64,000 nucleotides of DNA from Candidatus Lutibacillus vidarii (GTDB lineage Bacteria > Actinomycetota > Actinomycetes > Actinomycetales > Dermatophilaceae). A program made the translations under genes and the position numbers. Location: the NCBI GenBank assembly GCA_016717165.1, contig JADKGA010000003.1, positions 496,001 through 560,000 on the forward strand, read 5' to 3'. This document shows, piece after piece, positions 15,264-24,614 of this stretch. The notes beneath the pieces were generated by a model. It ran no database searches and was not told the origin of the DNA. It saw nothing but the letters and a program-made list of their open reading frames with translations. Each line of letters opens with the position of its first letter. The stretch's first letter is position 1.

Positions 15264-16735
15264 GTGAGACAACCCCCAGCCCAGAGCCCGGCCGCGACGA
15301 CACGCCCCCCACCCCGGAGTGGTTCGCCAGCGTCGAGCCCGCGTCCGTCGGTGCTGCCGAGGGCATGACCGGAGAGTCGGACCCCGTCGCCGCCGCCGCT
15401 GCTCCGGTCCTCCCGACCCCCGCGGCCGCCGAGACGACCGCGCTGCCCGCGTCCGGCGGTGCGTCGACGATGGTGTTCCCCCCGGTGGCCTCATACCCGC
15501 CGTCGGTCACCACCGGCCCCACCCCGCACCCGGGTACGGCCTTCGGGTTGCCCGCCGACCCTGAGCCCCCCGCTCCACGCCGCCGCGGCGCACGCGTCGC
15601 CGAGCTCGGCGTTGTCGCTGTCCTCGCCGCCGCCCTCGCCAGTGGCGGCACGTACGCCTTGACCCAGTCGGGCGCGGGCGTCGCCCCGGCGGCGTCGAGC
15701 AGCTCCCCCACCGCGGGTGCGTCGAGCACGGCCACGACGACCCCGGTTGGAGCCACCCAGGCCCCCGTCATCGTCGGCTCGGCGACCGCACCGGACTGGG
15801 CCGCCACCGCCAAGGCCGTCACCCCCAGCGTCGTCTCGATCACCGTCCGGGCGGGGCAGAGCGGCGGCGAGGGGTCCGGTGTCGTCATCGACAGTGCCGG
15901 TCACATCCTCACGAACAACCACGTCGCCACCGCCGGTGGGTCCGGCGGGTCGATCACCGTCACCTTGTCCGACGGTCGCACGTATGACGCGACGATCGCC
16001 GGCACGGACCCCTCCACCGACCTCGCGGTCCTTACCCTCAAGAACCCGCCCACGAACCTCGCCCCCATCGCGATCGCCGACTCCGCCGCGGTCTCCGTCG
16101 GCGACCCGGTCATGGCCGTCGGTAACCCGCTCGGGCTGGCCAGCACAGTGACCACGGGAATCGTCAGCGCCCTCAACCGCCCGGTGACCACCCAGGGCGA
16201 GAGCGACCCCTTCGGAACCACCGTGTCCGAGCCGGTCGTCACCTCGGCCATCCAGACCTCTGCCGCGATCAACCCCGGCAACTCCGGTGGGGCGCTCGTC
16301 GACGCTGCCGGCAAGCTCATCGGCATCAACTCCTCCATCGCCACGCTGGGCTCCAGCCAGTCGGGCAGCGGCAATATCGGCATCGGGTTCGCCATACCGT
16401 CGAACGAGGCGAAGGCGATCGCCGAGCAGCTCATCGCCAAGGGCCGGGTCAGTCACGCCTACCTCGGGGTCTCGACCCGCGACACCGTCGCCACCGACGG
16501 CTCCGACCGGCGCAATGCGGCCCTGGTGACCAAGGTCGTCGTCGGCAGTGCGGCCGAGAAGGCCGGCGTCACGTCGGGCGACGCGGTCATCGCTGTGGAC
16601 GGGACCCGGGTGGACTCCTCGCTGTCCCTCGTGGCGTCGATCCGGGCGATGCAGTCCGGGTCCTCGACGACCTTGACGGTCCTGCGCGACGGCCAGCGCC
16701 TCGACCTGCGGGTCACCCTCGGCACCCGCGGCTGA
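15260..16735 (+). CDS. Membrane-anchored HtrA/DegP-type serine protease, PepD-like
   Basis: Envelope quality-control protease of 491 residues. A Pro/Ala-rich cytoplasmic N-terminus (about 1-110) is followed by one membrane helix (about 114-140, AELGVVAVLAAALASGGTYA). The trypsin-like domain carries His221 in LTNNHVATA, Asp254 in DPSTDLAVL and Ser342 in NPGNSGGALVD. A C-terminal PDZ domain (about 395-485) has YLGVSTRD and AGVTSGDAVIAVDGTRV. The ATG overlaps the kinase stop by ATGA. In mycobacteria PepD is a target and modulator of MprAB signalling; the same is inferred here. It probably degrades or refolds misfolded exported proteins. Confidence 0.92.
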   Translation: MSETTPSPEPGRDDTPPTPEWFASVEPASVGAAEGMTGESDPVAAAAAPVLPTPAAAETTALPASGGASTMVFPPVASYPPSVTTGPTPHPGTAFGLPADPEPPAPRRRGARVAELGVVAVLAAALASGGTYALTQSGAGVAPAASSSSPTAGASSTATTTPVGATQAPVIVGSATAPDWAATAKAVTPSVVSITVRAGQSGGEGSGVVIDSAGHILTNNHVATAGGSGGSITVTLSDGRTYDATIAGTDPSTDLAVLTLKNPPTNLAPIAIADSAAVSVGDPVMAVGNPLGLASTVTTGIVSALNRPVTTQGESDPFGTTVSEPVVTSAIQTSAAINPGNSGGALVDAAGKLIGINSSIATLGSSQSGSGNIGIGFAIPSNEAKAIAEQLIAKGRVSHAYLGVSTRDTVATDGSDRRNAALVTKVVVGSAAEKAGVTSGDAVIAVDGTRVDSSLSLVASIRAMQSGSSTTLTVLRDGQRLDLRVTLGTRG

Positions 16736-16842
16736 GGCCGGGAGGGAATACGCTGCCGCTCCCCAGGGGTTGACGCGCCAGAGGCGCGCGTCACGCGCGC
16801 CGGTCGGCACCCGCCGGCCACGACGACGGGAGGCCGCTGCTC

Positions 16843-17874
16843 GTGATCCGGTTCGAGGGGGTCAACAAGGTCTTCGGTGATGGAACAGTCGCCGTCGCCG
16901 ACCTCGACCTCGAGCTGCCCGCCGGCCGGATCTCGGTGCTCGTCGGCCCCTCCGGCTGCGGCAAGACGACCTCGCTGCGGATGGTCAACCGGCTGGTCAC
17001 CCCGACAAGCGGCCGGGTGCTTCTCGACGGGCGAGACGTGGCCACCCAGGACGAGACGACCCTGCGGCGCCATATCGGGTACGTCATCCAGCACGCCGGG
17101 CTCTTCCCGCACCGCACCGTCCTGGACAATATCGCCACCGTCCCGCGCCTCCTCGGGGTCAGCCGCGTCGAGGCACGGCGCCGGGCCCGGGAGCTCATCG
17201 AGCGGGTCGGCCTGCCCGCCGCACTGGCCGGCCGGTACCCCGCCTCGTTGTCCGGCGGTCAGCAGCAGCGGGTCGGGGTCGCCCGGGCCCTGGCCGCCGA
17301 TCCGCCGGTCATGCTCATGGACGAGCCGTTCAGCGCCGTCGACCCGGTCGTCCGGGGCGCCCTCCAGCAGGAGTTCCTCCGGCTCCAGCGTGAGCTCGGG
17401 ACGACGATCGCCCTGGTCACCCATGACATCGACGAGGCGGTGACCCTCGGCGACCAGGTCGCCGTCTTCCGCGAGGGCGGCCATCTCGCTCAGGTCGGGA
17501 CCCCCGAGGACCTGCTCACGGCACCGGCCGACGACTTCGTCGCCTCCTTCGTCGGTCGAGACCGTGGGTGGCGCAGCCTCTCCTTCCTCCCCGCCGGCGA
17601 GCTGACCCCCTGCCCGCTGCCGGCCGAGCTGCGCCTCGACGCCGACGGGCGCCCGCTGTCCTGGGCCACCGCAACGGGGGAGGTCGCCGCCGCGACCTTC
17701 GGGGACGACGACTCGGTCCGGCAGGCGGCCGACCTCGCCATCTCCAGCCCCACCGGGTATGCCGTCCACGTGGACGACACCGGACGCGCGACCGGCGTGG
17801 TCAGCCATGCAGACGTGGCCGGCTTCGTCGCGGCTCGGCGCCGGGGCTCCGCGCGGGGAACGGCCACGCCGTGA
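16843..17874 (+). CDS. Osmoprotectant ABC transporter ATP-binding protein (ProV/OpuCA type)
   Basis: ATPase of a glycine betaine/choline/proline importer, 343 residues. Walker A is GPSGCGKTT, the signature LSGGQQQRVGVARAL, Walker B VMLMDEPF, and the switch His is in LVTHDIDEAV. After about residue 240 comes a C-terminal part resembling a degenerate CBS-type regulatory domain (GYAVHVDDTGRATGVVSHAD); OpuCA-type ATPases often carry CBS domains that sense ionic strength, but here only one half is recognisable. The GTG at 16843 starts the operon; the permease start overlaps its stop as GTGA. This is the first of four genes for one uptake system. Confidence 0.92.
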   Translation: MIRFEGVNKVFGDGTVAVADLDLELPAGRISVLVGPSGCGKTTSLRMVNRLVTPTSGRVLLDGRDVATQDETTLRRHIGYVIQHAGLFPHRTVLDNIATVPRLLGVSRVEARRRARELIERVGLPAALAGRYPASLSGGQQQRVGVARALAADPPVMLMDEPFSAVDPVVRGALQQEFLRLQRELGTTIALVTHDIDEAVTLGDQVAVFREGGHLAQVGTPEDLLTAPADDFVASFVGRDRGWRSLSFLPAGELTPCPLPAELRLDADGRPLSWATATGEVAAATFGDDDSVRQAADLAISSPTGYAVHVDDTGRATGVVSHADVAGFVAARRRGSARGTATP

Positions 17875-18515
17875 TCGACTACTTCACCGCGAACCGCGAG
17901 CTGGTCCTCGCCGCCCTCAGCCAGCACCTGGTGCTCGCCCTGGTGCCCGTGGCGCTGGCACTCGTCGTCGCCATACCGCTGGGGGCACTGGCCGCACGCC
18001 GGGGCTGGGTCTATCCCACCCTCATGGGGCTGGCCGGGGTGCTCTACTCGGTGCCCTCCTTGGCCCTCTTCGTCGTCCTACCGTCGGTTCTTCATACGAA
18101 AATGCTCGACCCGCGCAATGTCGTCGTCGCCCTGACGATCTACACCGCGGCCCTGCTCGTCCGGTCGGTCGCCGACGGTCTTCGGTCGGTCGACCCGGCC
18201 GTGGTCCAGGCGGCCTCGGCGATGGGCTACCGGTCGGTGCATCGGCTCGTCGCGGTCGAGCTGCCGGTCGCCTTGCCGGTCCTCGTCGCCGGGGTCCGCT
18301 CGGCCACCGTCGCCAATATCTCGATGGTCAGCGTCGGAGCGCTCATCGGCGTCGGGGGCCTGGGCACCCTGTTCACCCGCGGGCTCCAGCTGCGCTACCT
18401 CGACCCGATCCTCCTCGGCATCACCTTGTCGGTCTTGCTCGCGCTGCTGGCCGACATACTCCTCGTTCTCGTGCAGCGGCGACTGACCCCGTGGGCCCGA
18501 CCCGGGGCGGCCTGA
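17871..18515 (+). CDS. Osmoprotectant ABC transporter permease 1 (OpuCB/ProW type)
   Basis: Inner-membrane permease of 214 residues with about five to six helices, starting VIDYFTANRELVLAALSQHL. The permease loop AASAMGYRSVHRLVAVELPVALPVLVAG is the EAA-type contact site with the ATPase, followed by VGALIGVGGLGTLFTRGL. The GTG at 17871 overlaps the ATPase stop by 4 bases, so translation is coupled. The size and two-permease layout match OpuCB/OpuCD systems rather than the single-permease ProW. Substrate is probably glycine betaine, carnitine or choline; sequence alone cannot choose. Confidence 0.9.
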   Translation: MIDYFTANRELVLAALSQHLVLALVPVALALVVAIPLGALAARRGWVYPTLMGLAGVLYSVPSLALFVVLPSVLHTKMLDPRNVVVALTIYTAALLVRSVADGLRSVDPAVVQAASAMGYRSVHRLVAVELPVALPVLVAGVRSATVANISMVSVGALIGVGGLGTLFTRGLQLRYLDPILLGITLSVLLALLADILLVLVQRRLTPWARPGAA

Positions 18516-19264
18516 TGCTCACCCGCGACCTGCTCGACTACCTCCTCGACCCGGCCCACTGGGCCTTCGGTGACCCGGAGTCGATCCCGGCCCGGGTCGT
18601 CGAGCACCTCGGCTACTCCGGGCTCGCCCTGCTCGTCGCGGCGGTCCTGGCGATCCCCGTCGGCCTGGTCATCGGCCACACCGGTCGAGGTGCCTTCCTC
18701 GCAGTGACGGTCGGCAACTCGTGGCGGGCACTGCCGACCTTCGGGCTGCTCTCGCTGCTCGTCACCCTGATCGGGATCGGCCAGCTCCCCGCCCTGGTCG
18801 CCCTCGTCGCCCTCGCGGTGCCGCCGCTGCTCCTCGCCGCCTACAGCGGGGTGCAGGCGGTCGACCGGGCGACCGTCGACGCCGCGCGCGGCATGGGCCT
18901 GACCGGCCGCCAGGTCCTCACCCAGGTCGAGCTGCCGATCGCGGCACCCCTGGTCATCGGTGGGCTGCGCAGCGCCGCGCTCCAGGTGGTCTCCACCGCG
19001 ACGATCGCCGCCTATGTCGGCCTCGGCGGTCTGGGTCGGCTCCTCGTTGACGGGCTGGCCCTTGGGGACTACCCCCAGGTCGTCGCGGGAGCGGTTGTCG
19101 TCTCCGCCCTGGCCATCCTCGTCGACCTCGCCCTGGCCGGGCTCGCCCGCCTCGTCGTCTCGCCGGGCCTGACCGGTTCGGGCCGGCGCCCGTTCTCCGC
19201 CCGACCGACTCCGACCACTCCCCTGACCGACACCCGTGCGAAGCTGCCGACCCCGGCGGTGTGA
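18515..19264 (+). CDS. Osmoprotectant ABC transporter permease 2 (OpuCD type)
   Basis: Second permease of the same importer, 249 residues and about six helices. It has the EAA-type loop DAARGMGLTGRQVLTQVELPIA and AAYVGLGGLGRLLVDGL, parallel to the first permease. The ATG shares one base with the previous stop (TGATG), which indicates coupled translation. The C-terminal 30 residues are hydrophilic and Pro/Thr-rich (SARPTPTTPLTDTR), longer than in most relatives. It forms a heterodimer with the first permease; this is inferred from family layout. Confidence 0.9.
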   Translation: MLTRDLLDYLLDPAHWAFGDPESIPARVVEHLGYSGLALLVAAVLAIPVGLVIGHTGRGAFLAVTVGNSWRALPTFGLLSLLVTLIGIGQLPALVALVALAVPPLLLAAYSGVQAVDRATVDAARGMGLTGRQVLTQVELPIAAPLVIGGLRSAALQVVSTATIAAYVGLGGLGRLLVDGLALGDYPQVVAGAVVVSALAILVDLALAGLARLVVSPGLTGSGRRPFSARPTPTTPLTDTRAKLPTPAV

Positions 19265-19285
19265 CCCCACCTGAAGGAGACCAGC

Positions 19286-20218
19286 ATGTCCCGACGCCTC
19301 ACCTTGGCCATCGCCGCCGCGACCGCCCTCGCCCTCAGCGCCTGCGGCGGGGGCGGCGACCCGCTCACCCCAGGCTCCGGCTCGTCCGGGACCAGCGGTG
19401 GCGCGACGTCGGCGGTCATCATCGGCTCGGCCGACTTCCCCGAGAGCGAGCTGCTCGCCGAGCTTTACGCCGCGGCCCTCAAGGCCAAGGGCATCCAGGT
19501 CACCCGGGTGTCCGGCATCGGCAAGCGCGAGGTCTACCTCGGCGCGCTCAAGGACGGCTCGATCGACCTGATCCCCGAGTACAACGGCGCGCTCCTGGCG
19601 AACCTGCTGAGCCAGAAGGTGCCCGAGGATGTCAACACCCCTGACGAGGTGTACGCCGCCCTCGGCGCGGCCCTGCCGGCCGGCCTCACCGTCCTCAAGC
19701 AGGCCGCTGCGGAGGACAAGGACACCATGACGGTGACCCGAGCGACCGCGACGAAGTACTCGCTGAAGACCATCGACGACCTCGCTGCGGTCGCCAAGGA
19801 CTTCACCGTCGCGGCGGCGCCGGAGTTCGCCAAGCGGTACCAGGGTGCCCTGGGCCTCAAGTCGGTCTACGGCGTCGAGTTCAAGGCCCAGCTGCCGCTC
19901 GACGCCGGTGGCCCGCTCAGCCTGGCCGCGCTGCTCAACGGCAACGCCCAGGTCGCGGACATCTTCTCGACCGACTCGGCAATCGTGAAGAACGACCTCG
20001 TGTCCCTCACCGACACGAAGAACCTCTTCCTCTCGCAGAACATTCTTCCGCTGATCCGCAAGGACAAGGCCAGCCCCGCGGTCACCGCGGCGCTCGAGGC
20101 GGTCTCGGCCGGCCTGACCACGGAGAAGCTCACCGCCGCCCTGGCCAAGGTCACCCTCGACAAGGTCAGCGCCTCGGCCGCCGCAGCGGAGCTGCTCACG
20201 CAGGTGACGAGCGGCTGA
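19286..20218 (+). CDS. Osmoprotectant-binding lipoprotein (OpuCC/ProX type)
   Basis: Substrate-binding protein of 310 residues for the preceding ATPase and permeases. The N-terminus MSRRLTLAIAAATALALSAC is a lipoprotein signal with the lipobox LSAC, then a Gly/Ser-rich linker, so it is anchored to the outer face of the membrane. The mature part has VIIGSADFPESELLAELYA and DLIPEYNGALLANLL, typical of OpuAC/ProX-like binding proteins. The ribosome site AAGGAGACC is the strongest in the operon, consistent with higher expression of the binding protein. Its 3' end overlaps the convergent DUF4031-Nudix gene by 23 bases. Confidence 0.92.
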   Translation: MSRRLTLAIAAATALALSACGGGGDPLTPGSGSSGTSGGATSAVIIGSADFPESELLAELYAAALKAKGIQVTRVSGIGKREVYLGALKDGSIDLIPEYNGALLANLLSQKVPEDVNTPDEVYAALGAALPAGLTVLKQAAAEDKDTMTVTRATATKYSLKTIDDLAAVAKDFTVAAAPEFAKRYQGALGLKSVYGVEFKAQLPLDAGGPLSLAALLNGNAQVADIFSTDSAIVKNDLVSLTDTKNLFLSQNILPLIRKDKASPAVTAALEAVSAGLTTEKLTAALAKVTLDKVSASAAAAELLTQVTSG

Positions 20219-20990
20219 ACCCGGGCAGGACGACGTCGGCGAGGGGCCACCAGAACTCCTCGGCGCACCGACGTTCCAGCTCGGCCACCCTCACCCACTC
20301 GGCCGCGTCCACATCGGGCGCGGCCGGGTGAAGGGCCGGTATGACGCCCAGCGCCCGAGCCCGGAAGACCCCGACATGCACGGTGGCCTCCGGGAACCGG
20401 CCGTGCGGGCGGCCGTCGAGGAAGGTGAGCCGCTCATAGCCGACGACCTGCAGCTCATGCGGGTCGAGGACCAGGCCGCACTCCTCCGCCACCTCGCGGC
20501 AGGCGGCCTCGCGGACCCCCTCGCCGGGCTCGCGGAGCCCGGACGGCGGGCCCCAGGCGTCCCGGGCCACGGCGCGGACGGCAACCTGATGCCCAGCGGC
20601 ATCGGCGACGAAGACTGCCACCCCCCAGGTGGAGCGCTCGGGCGGGTCGAGCCGGGCGGTGAACAGGTCGACCCGCATCGTGGCCCCGTCCGGGCCGGTG
20701 ACCTCCTGGGTGGTTGTGACGAGCCGGTCGCTGTGGCGCTTCATGACCCGCAGGCCACTGACCCGCAGCCGACGGACGAGGTCCTTCGCACTGGTGGGGC
20801 GGGCGCCGGCGGCCACGAGGTCGGCATACCGCTCCTGTGGCACGTCGTAGTGGTCGCCCTCGAAGGCCCGCCGGGGGATCCCCATCCGGTCGGCGAACTC
20901 CTGGAGCTCGGCGACCGAGACGTCGCTGACGAGGTGCGACCAGAGCCGGTCATGCGCGGGCCAGGCTGGGGGGTCGATCCAGATCGTCAT
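20196..20990 (-). CDS. DUF4031-Nudix hydrolase fusion
   Basis: A 264-residue two-domain protein. Residues 1-85 form DUF4031 (MTIWIDPPAWPAHDRLWSHL, then MGIPRRAFEGDHYDVPQERY), a small domain of unknown function common in actinobacteria. Residues about 105-255 form a Nudix domain with the full Nudix box at 151-173 (GLREPGEGVREAACREVAEE, then CGL), so Mg-dependent cleavage of a nucleoside diphosphate derivative is expected. The ATG at 20990 has GAGGACG upstream; a TAGATT box (21018-21023) is the likely -10. The 3' end overlaps the osmoprotectant-binding gene tail to tail, so no terminator fits between them. The fusion suggests that DUF4031 works on or recognises the same substrate; this is inference. 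Confidence 0.82.
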   Translation of the reverse strand: MTIWIDPPAWPAHDRLWSHLVSDVSVAELQEFADRMGIPRRAFEGDHYDVPQERYADLVAAGARPTSAKDLVRRLRVSGLRVMKRHSDRLVTTTQEVTGPDGATMRVDLFTARLDPPERSTWGVAVFVADAAGHQVAVRAVARDAWGPPSGLREPGEGVREAACREVAEECGLVLDPHELQVVGYERLTFLDGRPHGRFPEATVHVGVFRARALGVIPALHPAAPDVDAAEWVRVAELERRCAEEFWWPLADVVLPGFSRSSPA

Positions 20991-21017
20991 CGGACGTCCT
21001 CGTCACGGGGTGGTCCC

Positions 21018-21023
21018 AATCTA
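21018..21023 (-). promoter_or_regulatory. -10 box of the DUF4031-Nudix gene
   Basis: TAGATT on the minus strand, about 27 nt before the ATG at 20990, next to the groEL terminator. Confidence 0.4.
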
Positions 21024-21029
21024 ACGAAC

Positions 21030-21063
21030 AGCGGGCGACCCCCCGTGAAGGGGGTCGCCCGCT
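21030..21063 (-). terminator. Terminator of groEL
   Basis: A perfect 14-bp stem (AGCGGGCGACCCCC and its complement) with a 6-nt loop, 49 nt after the groEL stop. On the minus strand it is followed by TGTTCGTTAGATT, weakly T-rich. Confidence 0.75.
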
Positions 21064-21111
21064 GGTGGTCGGACCGTGGTCGCCGCCCGATTGGCCGGCG
21101 ACCGGCAGGGA

Positions 21112-22740
<1,629 letters not shown>

Positions 22741-22860
22741 TGAAGGTGGTCCTCCAGCCGTTCGGTAGGTGGTGACCAGCAGGCGCCCGCGACGGCCGGC
22801 TCGACGCCGGAAGCGCTCACGTCGCGCCCCGGTCCGTGCCTCACCCGTTGGTCAGGGTCG

Positions 22861-22887
22861 TTATCACTCTCCGAGGGAGAGTGCTAA
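22861..22887. promoter_or_regulatory. CIRCE operator, proximal to groEL
   Basis: TTATCACTC-N9-GAGTGCTAA, differing from the HrcA consensus by one base in the left arm. It lies about 120 nt before the groEL ATG. Confidence 0.92.
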
Positions 22888-22891
22888 GCCG

Positions 22892-22921
22892 ATTATTGGC
22901 ACTCTCACCCCCCGAGTGCAA
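22892..22921 (-). promoter_or_regulatory. groEL promoter inside the distal CIRCE
   Basis: On the minus strand TTGCAC (22916-22921) and AATAAT (22892-22897) are 18 nt apart. The -35 lies within one CIRCE arm and the -10 overlaps the other, so HrcA binding would block RNA polymerase. Confidence 0.6.
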
Positions 22922-22922
22922 A
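22896..22922. promoter_or_regulatory. CIRCE operator, distal to groEL
   Basis: TTGGCACTC-N9-GAGTGCAAA, two mismatches from consensus. Eight bases separate it from the proximal copy. Confidence 0.88.
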
Positions 22923-23064
22923 TGCGACCCCCGCTAAGCAGGCGTGCGGCCAGACCCCGACGGGGGTGCGGGCGGGTCCAGCGGGGCGGACCGACGAAGC
23001 CGATGAGCGCTGTCCTCACCGACGGCAGCACCGAGGAGCCGCGCTCGATCGAGCCGATGAGGGC

Positions 23065-24264
23065 TCACGACGTCCCGCCTCCGAGGGCCGGGATCCTGGC
23101 CCGGACGACGAACCCCGCGCCGGAAGTGCTCGACCAGTCCAGGGAGCCGCCGACGGCGGCGACCCGCTCCACCATCCCGGTGAGGCCGTTACCGGGGCTG
23201 ACCGCGTCACTGCCCTGGCCGTCGTCGCGCACCGCCACGAGGAGGTCGTCGCCGTCCCGATGCACCGTGACCTCCGCTCGGCTGGCCCCCGCGTGGCGTA
23301 CCGCATTGGTTAGAGCCTCCTGGACCAGCCGCCCCGCGACCATCGCCACCGGGGCCGGCACGTCCTCCAACCCAGGCCCGAGGTCGAGCTCGACCGGGAG
23401 GCTAGGGATCGACGCGGCGAGCCGAGAGAGCTCGCCCGGGAGGTTGACCGACTCGTCGCGCATCGCCGAGACCACGCCGCGCATCTCCGCGAGGATCTCC
23501 CGGGCCAGCGCCTTCGATCGGGCGACATGCTCGGTGATCGGGCCCTGGGCCAGGTGCGAGGCCACCTCGAGGTCAAGGGTCAAGGCGGTGACCTGGTGAC
23601 CGATGGAGTCGTGCAGGTCACGGGCGATGCGGAGCCGCTCCTCGGTCCGGCTGCGCTCGGCGAGCAGCACCTGAGCCTGGGCCAGACGCTGGTGCGCGGC
23701 AGCGAGCTCGGTATTGGCCAAGGAGAGGGTCGCATTCGCCTGGGCGAGCTCGGCGCTGGTCGAGGCCACCAGGGCACGGGCGTAGAACTCGCGGACCGAG
23801 ATCTCCACGACGATGGCGGCGAAGGCAATCATCCCAGCGAAGGCGAAGGCCCAGGACACCGTCTCCACCCCCATCGCGACGGCCACCGCCAGAGTGGCCC
23901 ACTCCGCGAGGACGACGAGGAAGACCCACCGCTGCGGTATGGCGAAGCCGATCATCGCCGTGGTCACGCAGAGCAGGACCGGCGACAAGGAGGAGAGCTC
24001 ACCGGCCAGCGTGGCGACGATGCCGCACACAGCCATGGCGATCGCCGGTGGCTGGGATCGTCCGGTTCGCGGGGTGGTGAGCGCGGGCCGCATCCCGAAG
24101 AAGCAGAACAGATAGGCGATCGTCGCAGCCCACCACAACGGCCCCTCGCGGACCGCGCCATCGGGCCCAGCGAGGGCTGGGCTGACGATGCCCACCCAGC
24201 ACACGACCACCGTGAACGCCAGCAGGGTGCTGACCTTCACACCGCCAGCGCGCGGCACCCCCAT
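23065..24264 (-). CDS. Orphan NarL-type sensor histidine kinase
   Basis: Membrane sensor kinase of 399 residues. About five to six hydrophobic segments fill the first 175 residues, followed by a coiled coil (about 175-215, ELAQANATLSLANTELAAAH). The HisKA_3 domain has the phosphoacceptor His in RIARDLHDSIGHQVTALTLD. The ATPase end has RLVQEALTNAVRHAGAS and DDGQGSDAVSPGNGLTGM. The ATG at 24264 is chosen over an earlier GTG because AGGAGG lies 4 nt upstream. Kinases of this class are usually followed by a LuxR/NarL-type regulator, but downstream here there is only the groEL regulatory region. Its partner must be elsewhere or has been lost. Signal unknown. Confidence 0.85.
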   Translation of the reverse strand: MGVPRAGGVKVSTLLAFTVVVCWVGIVSPALAGPDGAVREGPLWWAATIAYLFCFFGMRPALTTPRTGRSQPPAIAMAVCGIVATLAGELSSLSPVLLCVTTAMIGFAIPQRWVFLVVLAEWATLAVAVAMGVETVSWAFAFAGMIAFAAIVVEISVREFYARALVASTSAELAQANATLSLANTELAAAHQRLAQAQVLLAERSRTEERLRIARDLHDSIGHQVTALTLDLEVASHLAQGPITEHVARSKALAREILAEMRGVVSAMRDESVNLPGELSRLAASIPSLPVELDLGPGLEDVPAPVAMVAGRLVQEALTNAVRHAGASRAEVTVHRDGDDLLVAVRDDGQGSDAVSPGNGLTGMVERVAAVGGSLDWSSTSGAGFVVRARIPALGGGTS

Positions 24265-24614
24265 CGAGCCTCCTGCGTCTGCGGGTGTTGGTGGTCCGGC
24301 CCGCCCTCCGTCGCGGCGGCGCCGATCGTCCCCTGCGAGGCCCTGAAGCACCGTGTGGACAACGATACGGGGTGCCAGAAGTCATTGTCCGCGAACCATG
24401 ACTCCTGGCGAGGTCCTGCTCCGGGGGCCCTCGGCGGGCAGCATGCCGCGAGGCCGTCCCCGCCGCGACGAACGACGATCTGCCACAGGGAGATCGAGGC
24501 GAGACGGCCCAACGGCCGGATCATGTGAGCGGTTGTTGAACACTTGGTGACAACTGAGTGGCCGCGCCCTGAGCGATCTGTTCCGACCGCCCGCCCCTCC
24601 CCCATCATCGTCGC
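24265..24614. other. Gap between sensor kinase and first pit gene
   Basis: 350 bases between divergent genes. It holds the PHO-box-like repeat (24521-24554), a DnaA-box-like TTGTCCACA on the minus strand at 24355-24363, and the first 18 bases of the duplicated block (from 24597). Nothing else is recognised. Confidence 0.5.
24521..24554 (-). promoter_or_regulatory. PHO-box-like triple 11-nt direct repeat before pit copy 1
   Basis: On the minus strand three units, GTCACC, GTTCAA and GCTCAC, recur at exactly 11-nt steps. Streptomyces PhoP boxes are 11-nt direct repeats of GTTCACC, so a PhoP site is likely. It lies 61 nt before the pit start, and 14 of 15 core bases (24537-24551) recur before copy 2. 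Confidence 0.6.

Noticed and set aside
23000..23064. Start of a response regulator after the orphan kinase (VRTALIGFVG on the minus strand)
   Set aside because: The frame loses resemblance to a receiver domain after ten residues and runs into the CIRCE region.
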